A stretch of DNA of 64,000 nt. It comes from Hydractinia symbiolongicarpus. Its lineage: Eukaryota; Cnidaria; Hydrozoa; Anthoathecata; Hydractiniidae. The stretch spans positions 34,083,828 through 34,147,827 of the forward strand of contig NC_079876.1 of assembly GCF_029227915.1 (NCBI RefSeq), in the 5' to 3' direction. Under the pieces are notes generated by a model. The model ran no database searches. It saw only the letters and a program-made list of their open reading frames with translations, and was not told the DNA's origin. Below, one piece after another: positions 24,414 through 36,337 of the stretch (its first letter is position 1; each line of letters starts with the position of its first letter). Both the position numbers and the translations under genes were made by a program.

Positions 24414-24788
24414 GACTGACACCCTTAGAAAGTCAATGAAATGTAGTTCTTAAAACTGTCGCTATTTCTTCAGCGCGCGATAACGGATAGGATTGGTTCC
24501 ATAATATAAAAACGACTTTTTTTATCTTAATTCTTAAATGAAGTGCTACTTCAAAGCCCAGTGTAGTCGCTGAGTTTCGGCAATCACGTGAAATTAAGAA
24601 GAATGTTATTTCTGGGAGTCCAATTGTCTCACTTATAACATTTATAAGGTCACAGTCCAAAATCAGTTCAATTATGTGCCACAGTCAATCGTTTTACTGT
24701 TAAAAGCCATACAACTTAATAATACCGGAAAAATATCGCTAAATACATGTTGGTACGAATATGTGACTCAACCGTTGTAACTCAAACG
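24414..24788 (+). repeat. Class J monomer (375 bp)
   Basis: The head ACACCCTTAG breaks the ACCGTT seen elsewhere. GGTTCCATAATATAAAAACG replaces GGTCCCACAG, and a run of seven T follows. The class recurs at 14788, 19192 and 21804 in the left domain, at 25905, 37455, 40436, 42300, 42674, 45282 and 47519 in the centre, and in a looser form at 51019. This copy carries CTACTTCAAAGCCC, shared with 25905. Confidence 0.85.
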
Positions 24789-27395
24789 GATTGATACTGT
24801 TAGAAAGTCAATGAAATGTAGTTTTTGAAACTGTCGCTATTTCTTCAGCGCTCGATAACGGCTAGGATTGGTCCCACAGTAAAAGATGACTTATTTACCT
24901 AAACTTTCAAATGAAGCGCTACCACAACGCCCAGTGTAATCGCTGAGTTCCGGCAATCACGTCAAATTAAGAAGAATGTTATTTCTTGGAGACCAATTGT
25001 CTCATTTATCACATTTATCAGGTCAAAGTCCAAAATCAGTTCAATTATGTGCCACAGTCAATCGTTTCACTGTTAAAAGCCATACAACCTAGTAATATCA
25101 GAAAAATATCGCTAAATACATGTTGGTACGGATATGTGACCCAACCGTTGTAACTCAAACGGATTGACACCGTTAGAACGTCAATGAAGTGTAGTTTTTG
25201 AAACTGTCGCTATTTCTTCAGCGCGATAACGGATAGGATTGGTCCCACAGTAAAGAACGACTTATTTACCTAAATTTTTAAATAAAGCGATACCACATCG
25301 CCCAGTGTAATCGCTGAGCTCCGGCAATCACGTCAAATTAAGAAGAATGTTTTTTCTTGGAGTCCATTTGTGTCATTTACCACATTGATCAGGTCACAGT
25401 CCAAAATCAGTTCAATTATGTGCCACAGTCATTCGTTTCACTGTTAAAAGCCATACAACTTAGTAATACCGGAAAAATATCGCTAAATACATGTTGGTAC
25501 GAATATGTTACCAAACCGTTGAAACTTAAACGAACTGACCCCGTTAGAAAGTCAATGAAATGTAGTTTTTGAAACTGTCGCTATTTCTTCAGCGCGCGAT
25601 AACGGCCAGGATTGGTCCCACAGTTAAAAATGACTTATTAATCTAAATTTTTAATTGAAGCGCTACCACAGCGCCTAGTGAAATCGCTGAGTTTCGGCAA
25701 TCATTTCAAATTAAGAAGAATGTTATTTCTTGGTGGCCAATTGTGTCACTTTCACGTTTTTAAGGTCCTAGTCCCTAATCAGTTCAATTAAGTCCCACAG
25801 TCAATCGTTTCATTTTTAAAAGCGATGCAACCTAGTAATATCAAAAAAATATCGCTAAATACATGTTGGTGCGAATATGTGACAGAACCGTTGTAACTCA
25901 AACGGACTGACACCCTTAGAAAGTCAATGAAATGTAATTCTTAAAACTGTCGCTATTTCTTCAGCGCGCTATAACGGATAGGATTGGTTCCATAATATAA
26001 AAACGACTTTTTTTATCTTAATTCTTAAATGAAGTGCTACTTCAAAGCCCAGTGTAGTCGCTGAGTTTCGGCAATCATTTCATATTAGGAAGAATGTTAT
26101 TTCTTGGAGTCCAATTGTCTCACTTTCACATTTATAAGGTCACAGTCCATAATCAGTTCAATTAAATCCCACAGTCAATCGTTTCACTGTTAAAAGCCAT
26201 ACAACCTAGTAATATCAGAAAAATATCGCTAAGTACATGTTGGTACGAATATGTGACCCAACCGTTGTAACTCAAACGGATTGACACCGTTAGAACGTCA
26301 ATGAAGTGTAGTTTTTGAAACTGTCGCTATTTCTTCAGCGCGATAACGGATAGGATTGGTCCCACAGTAAAGAACGACTTATTTACCTAAATTTTTAAAT
26401 AAAGCGCTACCACATCGCCCAGTGTAATCGCTGAGCTCCGGCAATCACGTCAAATTAAGAAGAATGTTTTTTCTTGGAGTCCATTTGTGTCATTTATCAC
26501 ATTGATCAGGTTACGATCCAAAGTTAGTTCAATTAAGTCCCACAGTCAATCGTTTCACTGTTAAAAGCGATGCAACCTAGTAATATCAGATAAATATCGC
26601 TAAATACATGTTGGTACGAAAATGTGACACAACCGTTGAAACTCAAACGCACTGACACCGTTAAAAAGTCAATGAAATGTAGTTTTTGAAGCTGTAGCTA
26701 CTTCTTCAGCGCGCAATAACGGCTAGGATTGGTCCAACAGCAAAATTTGACTTATTTATCTAAACTTTCAAATAAAGCGCTACCACAGCGCCCAGTGTAA
26801 TCGCTGAGTTCCGGCAATCACGTCAAATTAAGAAGAATGTTATTTCTTGGAGTCCAATTGTCTCACTTATAACATGTATAAGGTCACAGTCCAAAATCAG
26901 TTCAATTATGTGCCACAGTCAATCTTTTCACTGTTAAAAGCCATACAACTTAGTAATACCGGAAAAATATCGCTAAATACATGTTGGTACGAATATGTGA
27001 CTCAACCGTTGTAACTCAAACGGACTGATACTGTTAGAAAGTCAATGAAATGTAGTTTTTGAAACTGTCGCTATTTCTTCAGCGCTCGATAACGGCTAGG
27101 ATTGGTCCCACAGTAAAGGATGACTTATTTACCTAAACTTTCAAATGAAGCGCTACCACAGCGCCCAGTGTAATCGCTGAGTTCCGGCAATCACGTCAAA
27201 TTAAGAAGAATGTTATTTCTTGGAGACCAATTGTCTCATTTATCACATTTATCAGGTCAAAGTCCTAAATCAGTTCAATTATGTGCCACAGTCAATCGTT
27301 TTACTGTTAAAAGCCATACAACTTAGTAATACCGGAAAAATATCGCTAAATACATGTTGGTACGAATATGTGACTCAACCGTTGTAACTCAAACG

Positions 27396-30369
27396 GATTG
27401 ATACTGTTAGAAAGTCAATGAAATGTAGTTTTTGAAACTGTCGCTATTTCTTCAGCGCTCGATAACGGCTAGGATTGGTCCCACAGTAAAAGATGACTTA
27501 TTTACCTAAACTTTCAAATGAAGCGCTACCACAACGCCCAGTGTAATCGCTGAGTTCCGGCAATCACGTCAAATTAAGAAGAATGTTATTTCTTGGAGAC
27601 CAATTGTCTCATTTATCACATTTATCAGGTCAAAGTCCAAAATCAGTTCAAATATGTGCCACAGTCAATCGTTTCACTGTTAAAAGCCATACAACCTAGT
27701 TATATCAGAAAAATATCGCTAAATACATGTTGGTACGGATATGTGACCCAACCGTTGTAACTCAAACGGATTGACACCGTTAGAACGTCAATGAAGTGTA
27801 GTTTTTGAAACTGTCGCTATTTCTTCAGCGCGATAACGGATAGGATTGGTCCCACAGTAAAGAAGGACTTATTTACCTAAATTTTTAAATAAAGCGATAC
27901 CACATCGCCCAGTGTAATCGCTGAGCTCCGGCAATCACGTCAAATTAAGAAGAATGTTTTTTCTTGGAGTCCATTTGTGTCATTTACCACATTGATCAGG
28001 TCACGGTCCAAAGTTAGTTCAATTAAGTCCCACAGTCAATCGTTTCACTGTTAAAAGCGATGCAACCTAGTAATATCAGATAAATATCGCTAAATACATG
28101 TTGGTACGAAAATGTGACCCAACCGTTGAAACTCAAACGGACTGACACCGTTAAAAAGTCAATGAAATGTAGTTTTTGAAGCTGTAGCTTCTTCTTCAGC
28201 GCGCGATAACGGCTAGGATTGGTCCAACAGCAAAATTTGACTTATTTATCTGATTTTTTAAATGAAGCGCTACCACAGCGCCCAGTGTAATCCCTGAGTT
28301 CCGGTAATCACGTCAAATTAAGAAGAATGTTATTTCTTGGAGTCCAATTGTCTCACTTATAACATTTATAAGGTCACAGTCCAAAATCAGTTCAATTATG
28401 TGCCACAGTCATTCGTTTCACTGTTAAAAGCCATACAACTTAGTAATACCGGAAAAATATCGCTAAATACATGTTGGTACGAATATGTTACCAAACCGTT
28501 GAAACTTAAACGAACTGACCCCGTTAGAAAGTCAATGAAATGTAGTTTTTGAAACTGTCGCTATTTCTTCAGCGCGCGATAACGGCCAGGATTGGTCCCA
28601 CAGTTAAAAATGACTTATTAATCTAAATTTTTAATTGAAGCGCTACCACAGCGCCTAGTGAAATCGCTGAGTTTCGGCAATCATTTCAAATTAAGAAGAA
28701 TGTTATTTCTTGGTGGCCAATTGTGTCACTTTCACGTTTTTAAGGTCCTAGTCCCTAATCAGTTCAATTAAGTCCCACAGTCAATCGTTTCATTTTTAAA
28801 AGCGATGCAACCTAGTAATATCAAAAAAATATCGCTAAATACATGTTGGTGCGAATATGTGACCCAACCGTTGTAACTCAAACGGATTGACACCGTTAGA
28901 ACGTCAATGAAGTGTAGTTTTTGAAACTGTCGCTATTTCTTCAGCGCGATAACGGATAGGATTGGTCCCACAGTAAAAAACGACTTATTTACCTAAATTT
29001 TTAAATAAAGCGCTACCACATCGCCCAGTGTAATCGCTGAGCTCCGGCAATCACGTCAAATTAAGAAGAATGTTTTTTCTTGGAGTCCATTTGTGTCATT
29101 TATCACATTGATCAGGTTACGATCCAAAGTTAGTTCAATTAAGTCCCACAGTCAATCGTTTCACTGTTAAAAGCGATGCAACCTAGTAATATCAGATAAA
29201 TATCGCTAAATACATGTTGGTACGAAAATGTGACACAACCGTTGAAACTCAAACGCACTGACACCGTTAAAAAGTCAATGAAATGTAGTTTTTGAAGCTG
29301 TAGCTACTTCTTCAGCGCGCAATAACGGCTAGGATTGGTCCAACAGCAACATTTGACTTATTTATCTAAACTTTCAAATAAAGCGCTACCACAGCGCCCA
29401 GTGTAATCGCTGAGTTCCGGCAATCACGTCAAATTAAGAAGAATGTTATTTCTTGGAGTCCAATTGTCTCATGCATGTATAAGGTCACAGTCCAAAATCA
29501 GTTCAATTATGTGCCACAGTCAATCTTTTCACTGTTAAAAGCCATACAACTTAGTAATACCGGAAAAATATCGCTAAATACATGTTGGTACGAATATGTG
29601 ACTCAACCGTTGTAACTCAAACGGACTGATACTGTTAGAAAGTCAATGAAATGTAGTTTTTGAAACTGTCGCTATTTCTTCAGCGCTCGATAACGGCTAG
29701 GATTGGTCCCACAGTAAAGGATGACTCATTTACCTAAACTTTCAAATGAAGCGCTACCACAGCGCCCAGTGTAATCGCTGAGTTCCGGCAATCACGTCAA
29801 ATTAAGAAGAATGTTATTTCTTGGAGACCAATTGTCTCATTTATCACATTTATCAGGTCAAAGTCCTAAGTTAGTTCAATTAAGTCCAACAGTCAATCGA
29901 ATCATAGCTAAAAGCGATGCAACCTAGTAATATCAGAAAAATATCGCTAAATACATGTTGGTACGAATATGTGACAAAACCGTTGTAACTAAAACTGACT
30001 GACACCGTTAGAAATTCAATGAAATGTAGTTTTTGAAGCTGTCGCTATTTCTTCAGCGCGCGATAACGGATAGGATTGGTCCCACAGCAAAGAATGACTT
30101 ATTTGTCAAAACTCTTAAATGAAGCGCTACCACAGCGGCCAGTGTAATCGCTGAGCTCCGGCAATCACGTCAAATTAAGAAGAATGTTATTTCTTGGAGC
30201 CCAATGGTCTCATTTTTCACATTTATCCGGTCACAGTCCAGAGTTGGTTCAATTAAGTCCCACAGTCAATCGTTTCATTGTTAAAAGCGATGCAACCTAG
30301 TAATATCAAAAAAATATCGCTAAATACATGTTGGTACGAATATGTGACACAACCGTTGTAACTCAAACG
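27396..30369. repeat. Eight-monomer block, copy 1 (recurs 16 kb away)
   Basis: Order H-E-F-K-E-G-H-L at 27396, 27769, 28140, 28513, 28885, 29256, 29624 and 29997. The first four recur at 43421-44538 with offset 16025. The next recur from 45656 with offset 16771, then 16776 after the 5-bp indel in 29256. The L monomer at 29997 also opens the 746-bp dimer array. Confidence 0.87.
29256..29623 (+). repeat. 368-bp monomer with a private 5-bp loss
   Basis: Class G. TGTCTCATGCATGTATAAGG near 29465 replaces the TGTCTCACTTATAACATGTATAAGG form seen in its relatives at 26650 and 46027. This accounts for the 5-base shift in the 16.8-kb offset between the two related blocks. Confidence 0.85.
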
Positions 30370-31861
30370 GACTGACACCGTTAAAAAGTCAATGAAATGT
30401 AGTTTTTGAAACTGTCGCTACTTCTTCAGCGCTCGATAACGGCTAGGATTGGTCCCACAGTAAAGGATGACTTATTTACCTAAACTTTCAAATGAAGCGC
30501 TACCACAACGCCCAGTGTAATCGCTGAGTTCCGGCAATCACGTCAAATTAAGAAGAATGTTATTTCTTGGAGACCAATTGTCTCATTTATCACATTTATC
30601 AGGTCAAAGTCCAAAGTTAGTTCAATTAAGTCCAACAGTCAACCGAATCATAGCTAAAAGCGATGCAACCTAGTAATATCAGAAAAATATCGCTAAATAC
30701 ATGTTGGTACGAATATGTGACAAAACCGTTGTAACTGAAACTGACTGACACCGTTAGAAATTCAATGAAATGTAGTTTTTGAAGCTGTCGCTATTTCTTC
30801 AGCGCGCGATAACGGATAGGATTGGTCCCACAGCAAAGAATGACTTATTTGTCCAAACTCTTAAATGAAGCGCTACCACAGCTGCCAGTGTAATCGCTGA
30901 GCTCCGGCAATCACGTCAAAGTAAGAAGAATGTTATTTCTTGGAGCCCAATGGTCTCATTTTTCACATTTATCCGGTCACAGTCCAGAGTTGGTTCAATT
31001 AAGTCCCACAGTCAATCGTTTCATTGTTAAAAGCGATGCAACCTAGTAATATCAAAAAAATATCGCTAAATACATGTTGGTACGAATATGTGACACAACC
31101 GTTGTAACTCAAACGGACTGACACCGTTAAAAAGTCAATGAAATGTAGTTTTTGAAACTGTCGCTACTTCTTCAGCGCTCGATAACGGCTAGGATTGGTC
31201 CCACAGTAAAGGATGACTTATTTACCTAAACTTTCAAATGAAGCGCTACCACAACGCCCAGTGTAATCGCTGAGTTCCGGCAATCACGTCAAATTAAGAA
31301 GAATGTTATTTCTTGGAGACCAATTGTCTCATTTATCACATTTATCAGGTCAAAGTCCAAAGTTAGTTCAATTAAGTCCAACAGTCAACCGAATCATAGC
31401 TAAAAGCGATGCAACCTAGTAATATCAGAAAAATATCGCTAAATACATGTTGGTACGAATATGTGACAAAACCGTTGTAACTGAAACTGACTGACACCGT
31501 TAGAAATTCAATGAAATGTAGTTTTTGAAGCTGTCGCTATTTCTTCAGCGCGCGATAACGGATAGGATTGGTCCCACAGCAAAGAATGACTTATTTGTCC
31601 AAACTCTTAAATGAAGCGCTACCACAGCTGCCAGTGTAATCGCTGAGCTCCGGCAATCACATCAAATTAAGAAGAATGTTATTTCTTGGAGCCCAATGGT
31701 CTCATTTTTCATATTTATCCGGTCACAGTCCAGAGTTGGTTCAATTAAGTCCCACAGTCAATCGTTTCATTGTTAAAAGCGATGCAACCTAGTAATATCA
31801 AAAAAATATCGCTAAATACATGTTGGTACGAATATGTGACACAACCGTTGTAACTCAAACG
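29997..31861. repeat. 746-bp dimer HOR (2.5 copies)
   Basis: Two 373-bp classes alternate: L (AACTGACTGACACC head, GTTAGAAATTC, CCCACAGCAAAG) at 29997, 30743 and 31489, and M (GACTGACACCGTTAAAAAG head, CAGCGCTCGATAAC) at 30370 and 31116, with a modified M at 31862. The period is exactly 746. Copies differ by single bases, for example CAGCGGCC against CAGCTGCC near 30135/30880. Confidence 0.92.
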
Positions 31862-32607
31862 GACTGACACCGTTAAAAAGTCAATGAAATGCAGTTTTTG
31901 AAACTGTCGCTATTTCTTCAGCGCTCGATAACGGATAGGATTGGTCCCACAGCAAAGAATGACTTATTTGTCCAAACTCTTAAATGAAGCGCTACCACAG
32001 CGGCCAGTGTAATCGCTGAGCTCCGGCAATCACGACAAATTAAGAAGAATGTTATTTCTTGGAGCCCAATGGTCTCATTTTTCACATTTATCCGGTCACA
32101 GTCCAGAGTTGGTTCAATTAAGTCCCACAGTCAATCGTTTCATTGTTAAAAGCGATGCAACCTAGTAATATCAATAAAATATCGCTAAATACATGTTGGT
32201 ACGAATATGTGCCACAACCGTTGTAACTCAAACGGACTGACACCGTTAAAAAGTCAATGAAATGTAGTTTTTGAAACTGTCGCTATTTCTTCAGCGCTCG
32301 ATAACGGCTAGGATTGGTTCCACAGTAAAGGATGACTTATTTACCTAAACTTTCAAATGAAGCGCTACCACAACGCCCAGTGTAATCGCTGAGTTCCGGC
32401 AATCACGTCAAATTAAGAAGAATGTTATTTGTTGGAGACCAATTGTCTCATTTATCACATTTATCAGGTCAAAGTCCAAAGTTAGTTCAATTAAGTCCAA
32501 CAGTCAACCGAATCATAGCTAAAAGCGATGCAACCTAGTAATATCAGAAAAATATCATTAAATACATGTTGGTACGAATATGTGACAAAACCGTTGTAAC
32601 TGAAACT
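31489..32607. repeat. Three-monomer block, copy 1 (repeats 3357 bp later)
   Basis: Monomers 31489, 31862 and 32235. They match 34846, 35219 and 35592 at offset 3357 (nine monomers). Shared markers are AAATGCAGTTTTTG in the middle monomer and CACGACAAATTAAG near 32030/35390. The last monomer here has GTTATTTGTTGGAG, where the copy has GTTATTTCTTGGAG. Confidence 0.88.
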
Positions 32608-33726
32608 GACTGACACCGTTAGAAATTCAATGAAATGTAGTTTTTGAAACTGTCGCTATTTCTTCAGCGCTCGATAACGGCTAGGATTGGTCCCACAGTA
32701 AAGGATGACTTATTTACCTAAACTTTCAAATGAAGCGCTACCACAACGCCCAGTGTAATCGCTGAGTTCCGGCAATCACGTCAAATTAAGAAGAATTTTA
32801 TTTCTTGGAGTCGAATTGTCTCACTTATAACATTCATAAGGTCACAGTCCAAAATCAGTTCAATTATGTGACACAGTCAATCGTTTCACTGTTAAAAGCC
32901 ATACAACCTAGTAATATCAGAAAAATATCGCTAAATACATGTTGGTACGAATATGTGACCCAACCGTTGTACCTGAAACGGATTAACACCGTTAGAATGT
33001 CAATGAAAAGTAGTTTTTGAAACTGTCGCTATTTCTTCAGCTAGCGATAACGGATAGGATTGGTCCCACAGAAAAGAACGACTTATTTATCTAAATTTTT
33101 AAATGAAGCGCTACCACAGCGCCCTGTGTAATCGCTGATTTGCGGTAATCACGTCAAATTAAGAAGAATGTTTTTTCTTGGAGTCCATTTGTGTCATCTA
33201 TGACATTGATCAGGTCCCAGTCCAAAGTTAGTTCAATTAAGTCCCACAGTCAATCGAATCATAGCTAAAAGCGATGCAACCTAGTAATATCAGAAAAATA
33301 TCATTAAATACATGTTGGTACGAATATGTGACAAAACCGTTGTAACTGAAACTGACTGACACCGTTAGAAATTCAATGAAATGTAGTTTTTGAAACTGTC
33401 GCTATTTCTTCAGCGCTCGATAACGGCTAGGATTGGTTCCACAGTAAAGGATGACTTATTTACCTAAACTTTCAAATGAAGCGCTACCACAACGCCCAGT
33501 GTAATCGCTGAGTTCCGGCAATCACGTCAAATTAAGAAGAATGTTATTTGTTGGAGACCAATTGTCTCATTTATCACATTTATCAGGTCAAAGTCCAAAG
33601 TTAGTTCAATTAAGTCCAACAGTCAACCGAATCATAGCTAAAAGCGATGCAACCTAGTAATATCAGAAAGATATCATTAAATACATGTTGGTACGAATAT
33701 GTGACAAAACCGTTGTAACTGAAACT
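32608..33726. repeat. 1119-bp block of a different trimer, copy 1
   Basis: Monomers 32608, 32981 and 33354. The block is repeated in tandem at 33727 at offset 1119; this is not the gamma-alpha-beta trimer. Distinctive markers are ATATCATTAAAT (near 32554, 33300, 33673 and 35910), TGTACCTGAAACGG and CAGCTAGCGATAAC. The third monomer is of L/H type, whereas its counterpart 34473 is of K type, so only the first two monomers and part of the third are copied. Confidence 0.85.
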
Positions 33727-34845
33727 GACTGACACCGTTAGAAATTCAATGAAATGTAGTTTTTGAAACTGTCGCTATTTCTTCAGCGCTCGATAACGGC
33801 TAGGATTGGTCCCACAGTAAAGGATGACTTATTTACCTAAACTTTCAAATGAAGCGCTACCACAACGCCCAGTGTAATCGCTGAGTTCCGGCAATCACGT
33901 CAAATTAAGAAGAATGTTATTTCTTGGAGTCGAATTGTCTCACTTATAACATTCATAAGGTCACAGTCCAAAATCAGTTCAATTATGTGACACAGTCAAT
34001 CGTTTCACTGTTAAAAGCCATACAACCTAGTAATATCAGAAAAATATCGCTAAATACATGTTGGTACGAATATGTGACCCAACCGTTGTACCTGAAACGG
34101 ATTAACACCGTTAGAATGTCAATGAAAAGTAGTTTTTGAAACTGTCGCTATTTCTTCAGCTAGCGATAACGGATAGGATTGGTCCCACAGAAAAGAACGA
34201 CTTATTTATCTAAATTTTTAAATGAAGCGCTACCACAGCGCCCTGTGTAATCGCTGATTTGCGGTAATCACGTCAAATTAAGAAGAATGTTTTTTCTTGG
34301 AGTCCATTTGTGTCATCTATGACATTGATCAGGTCCCAGTCCAAAGTTAGTTCAATTAAGTCCCACAGTCAATCGTTTCACTGTTAAAAGCGATGCAACC
34401 TAGTAATATCAGATAAATATCGCTAAATACATGCTGGTACGAATATGTTACCCAACCGTTGAAACTTAAACGGACTGACCCCGTTAGAAAGTCATTGAAA
34501 TGTAGTTTTTGAAACTGTCGCTACTTCTTCAGCGCTCGATAACGGCTAGGATTAGTCCCACAGTAAAGGATGACTTATTTACCTAAACTTTCAAATGAAG
34601 CGCTACCACAACGCCCAGTGTAATCGCTGAGTTCCGGCAATCACGTCAAATTAAGAAGAATGTTATTTCTTGGAGACCAATTGTCTCATTTATCACATTT
34701 ATCAGGTCAAAGTCCAAAGTTAGTTCAATTAAGTCCAACAGTCAACCGAATCATAGCTAAAAGCGATGCAACCTAGTAATATCAGAAAAATATCGCTAAA
34801 TACATGTTGGTACGAATATGTGACAAAACCGTTGTAACTGAAACT
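33727..34845. repeat. 1119-bp block of a different trimer, copy 2
   Basis: Monomers 33727, 34100 and 34473. The first two match 32608 and 32981 nearly exactly, including the rare GATTAACACCGTTAGAATG head and GAAAAGTAG. The third has GTTACCCAACC upstream and GACCCCGTTAG at its head, as at 37082. Confidence 0.85.
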
Positions 34846-36337
34846 GACTGACACCGTTAGAAATTCAATGAAATGTAGTTTTTGAAGCTGTCGCTATTTC
34901 TTCAGCGCGCGATAACGGATAGGATTGGTCCCACAGCTAAGAATGACTTATTTGTCCAAACTCTTAAATGAAGCGCTACCACAGCTGCCAGTGTAATCGC
35001 TGAGCTCCGGCAATCACGTCAAATTAAGAAGAATGTTATTTCTTGGAGCCCAATGGTCTCATTTTTCAAATTTATCCGGTCACAGTCCAGAGTTGGTTCA
35101 ATTAAGTCCCACAGTCAATCGTTTCATTGTTAAAAGCGATGCAACCTAGTAATATCAATAAAATATCGCTAAATACATGTTGGTACGAATATGTGACACA
35201 ACCGTTGTAACTCAAACGGACTGACACCGTTAAAAAGTCAATGAAATGCAGTTTTTGAAACTGTCGCTATTTCTTCAGCGCTCGATAACGGATAGGATTG
35301 GTCCCACAGCAAAGAATGACTTATTTGTCCAAACTCTTAAATGAAGCGCTACCACAGCGGCCAGTGTAATCGCTGAGCTCCGGCAATCACGACAAATTAA
35401 GAAGAATGTTATTTCTTGGAGCCCAATGGTCTCATTTTTCACATTTATCCGGTCACAGTCCAGAGTTGGTTCAATTAAGTCCCACAGTCAATCGTTTCAT
35501 TGTTAAAAGCGATGCAACCTAGTAATATCAATAAAATATCGCTAAATACATGTTGGTACGAATATGTGACACAACCGTTGTAACTCAAACGGACTGACAC
35601 CGTTAAAAAGTCAATGAAATGTAGTTTTTGAAACTGTCGCTATTTCTTCAGCGCTCGATAACGGCTAGGATTGGTCCCACAGTAAAGGATGACTTATTTA
35701 CCTAAACTTTCAAATGAAGCGCTACCACAACGCCCAGTGTAATCGCTGAGTTCCGGCAATCACGTCAAATTAAGAAGAATGTTATTTCTTGGAGACCAAT
35801 TGTCTCATTTATCACATTTATCAGGTCAAAGTCCAAAGTTAGTTCAATTAAGTCCAACAGTCAACCGAATCATAGCTAAAAGCGATGCAACCTAGTAATA
35901 TCAGAAAAATATCATTAAATACATGTTGGTACGAATATGTGACAAAACCGTTGTAACTGAAACTGACTGACACCGTTAGAAATTCAATGAAATGTAGTTT
36001 TTGAAGCTGTCGCTACTTCTTCAGCTCGCGATAACGGCTAGGATTGGTCCAACAGTAAAGAACGACTTATTTATCTAACTTTTTAAATGAAGCGCTACCA
36101 CAGCGCCCAGTGTAATCGCTGAGTTCCGGCAATCACGTCAAATTAAGAAGAATGTTATTTCTTGGAGTCCAATTGTCTCACTTATAACATTCATAAGGTC
36201 ACAGTCCAAAATCAGTTCAATTATGTGCCACAGTCAATCGTTTCACTGTTAAAAGCCATACAACCTAGTAATATCAGAAAAATATCGCTAAATACGTGTT
36301 GGTACGAATATGTGACCCAACCGTTGTAACTGAAACG
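34846..36337. repeat. Three-monomer block, copy 2, plus one monomer
   Basis: Monomers 34846, 35219 and 35592 repeat 31489-32607 at offset 3357. The monomer at 35965 begins as class L but has CTTCAGCTCGCGATAAC and CCAACAGTAAAG, seen nowhere else in this combination. No gene is seen. Confidence 0.85.

Larger units (their letters stand above)
22551..29996. repeat. Mosaic domain of about eight monomer classes
   Basis: Monomer starts: 22551, 22924, 23295, 23668, 24041, 24414, 24789, 25162, 25533, 25905, 26279, 26650, 27023, 27396, 27769, 28140, 28513, 28885, 29256 and 29624. Recognisable classes: E (GTTAGAACGTCAATGAAG, 2-bp deletion); F (GAAGCTGTAGCTTC); G (AACGCACTGAC); H (CAGCGCTCGATAAC); J (ACACCCTTAG with CCATAATATAAAAACG); K (GAACTGACCCCG). 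The order is irregular, for example F-E-F-G-H-J-H-E-K-J-E-G-H-H-E-F-K-E-G-H. Local repeats are visible at 744 bp (22562/23306), 1491 bp (24414/25905) and 2980 bp (25533/28513). No gene is seen. Confidence 0.85.

Noticed and set aside
24433-24660. A 75-codon minus-strand frame
   Set aside because: It starts at TTG within a class J monomer and is not preserved in the other J monomers. There is no protein-like feature.
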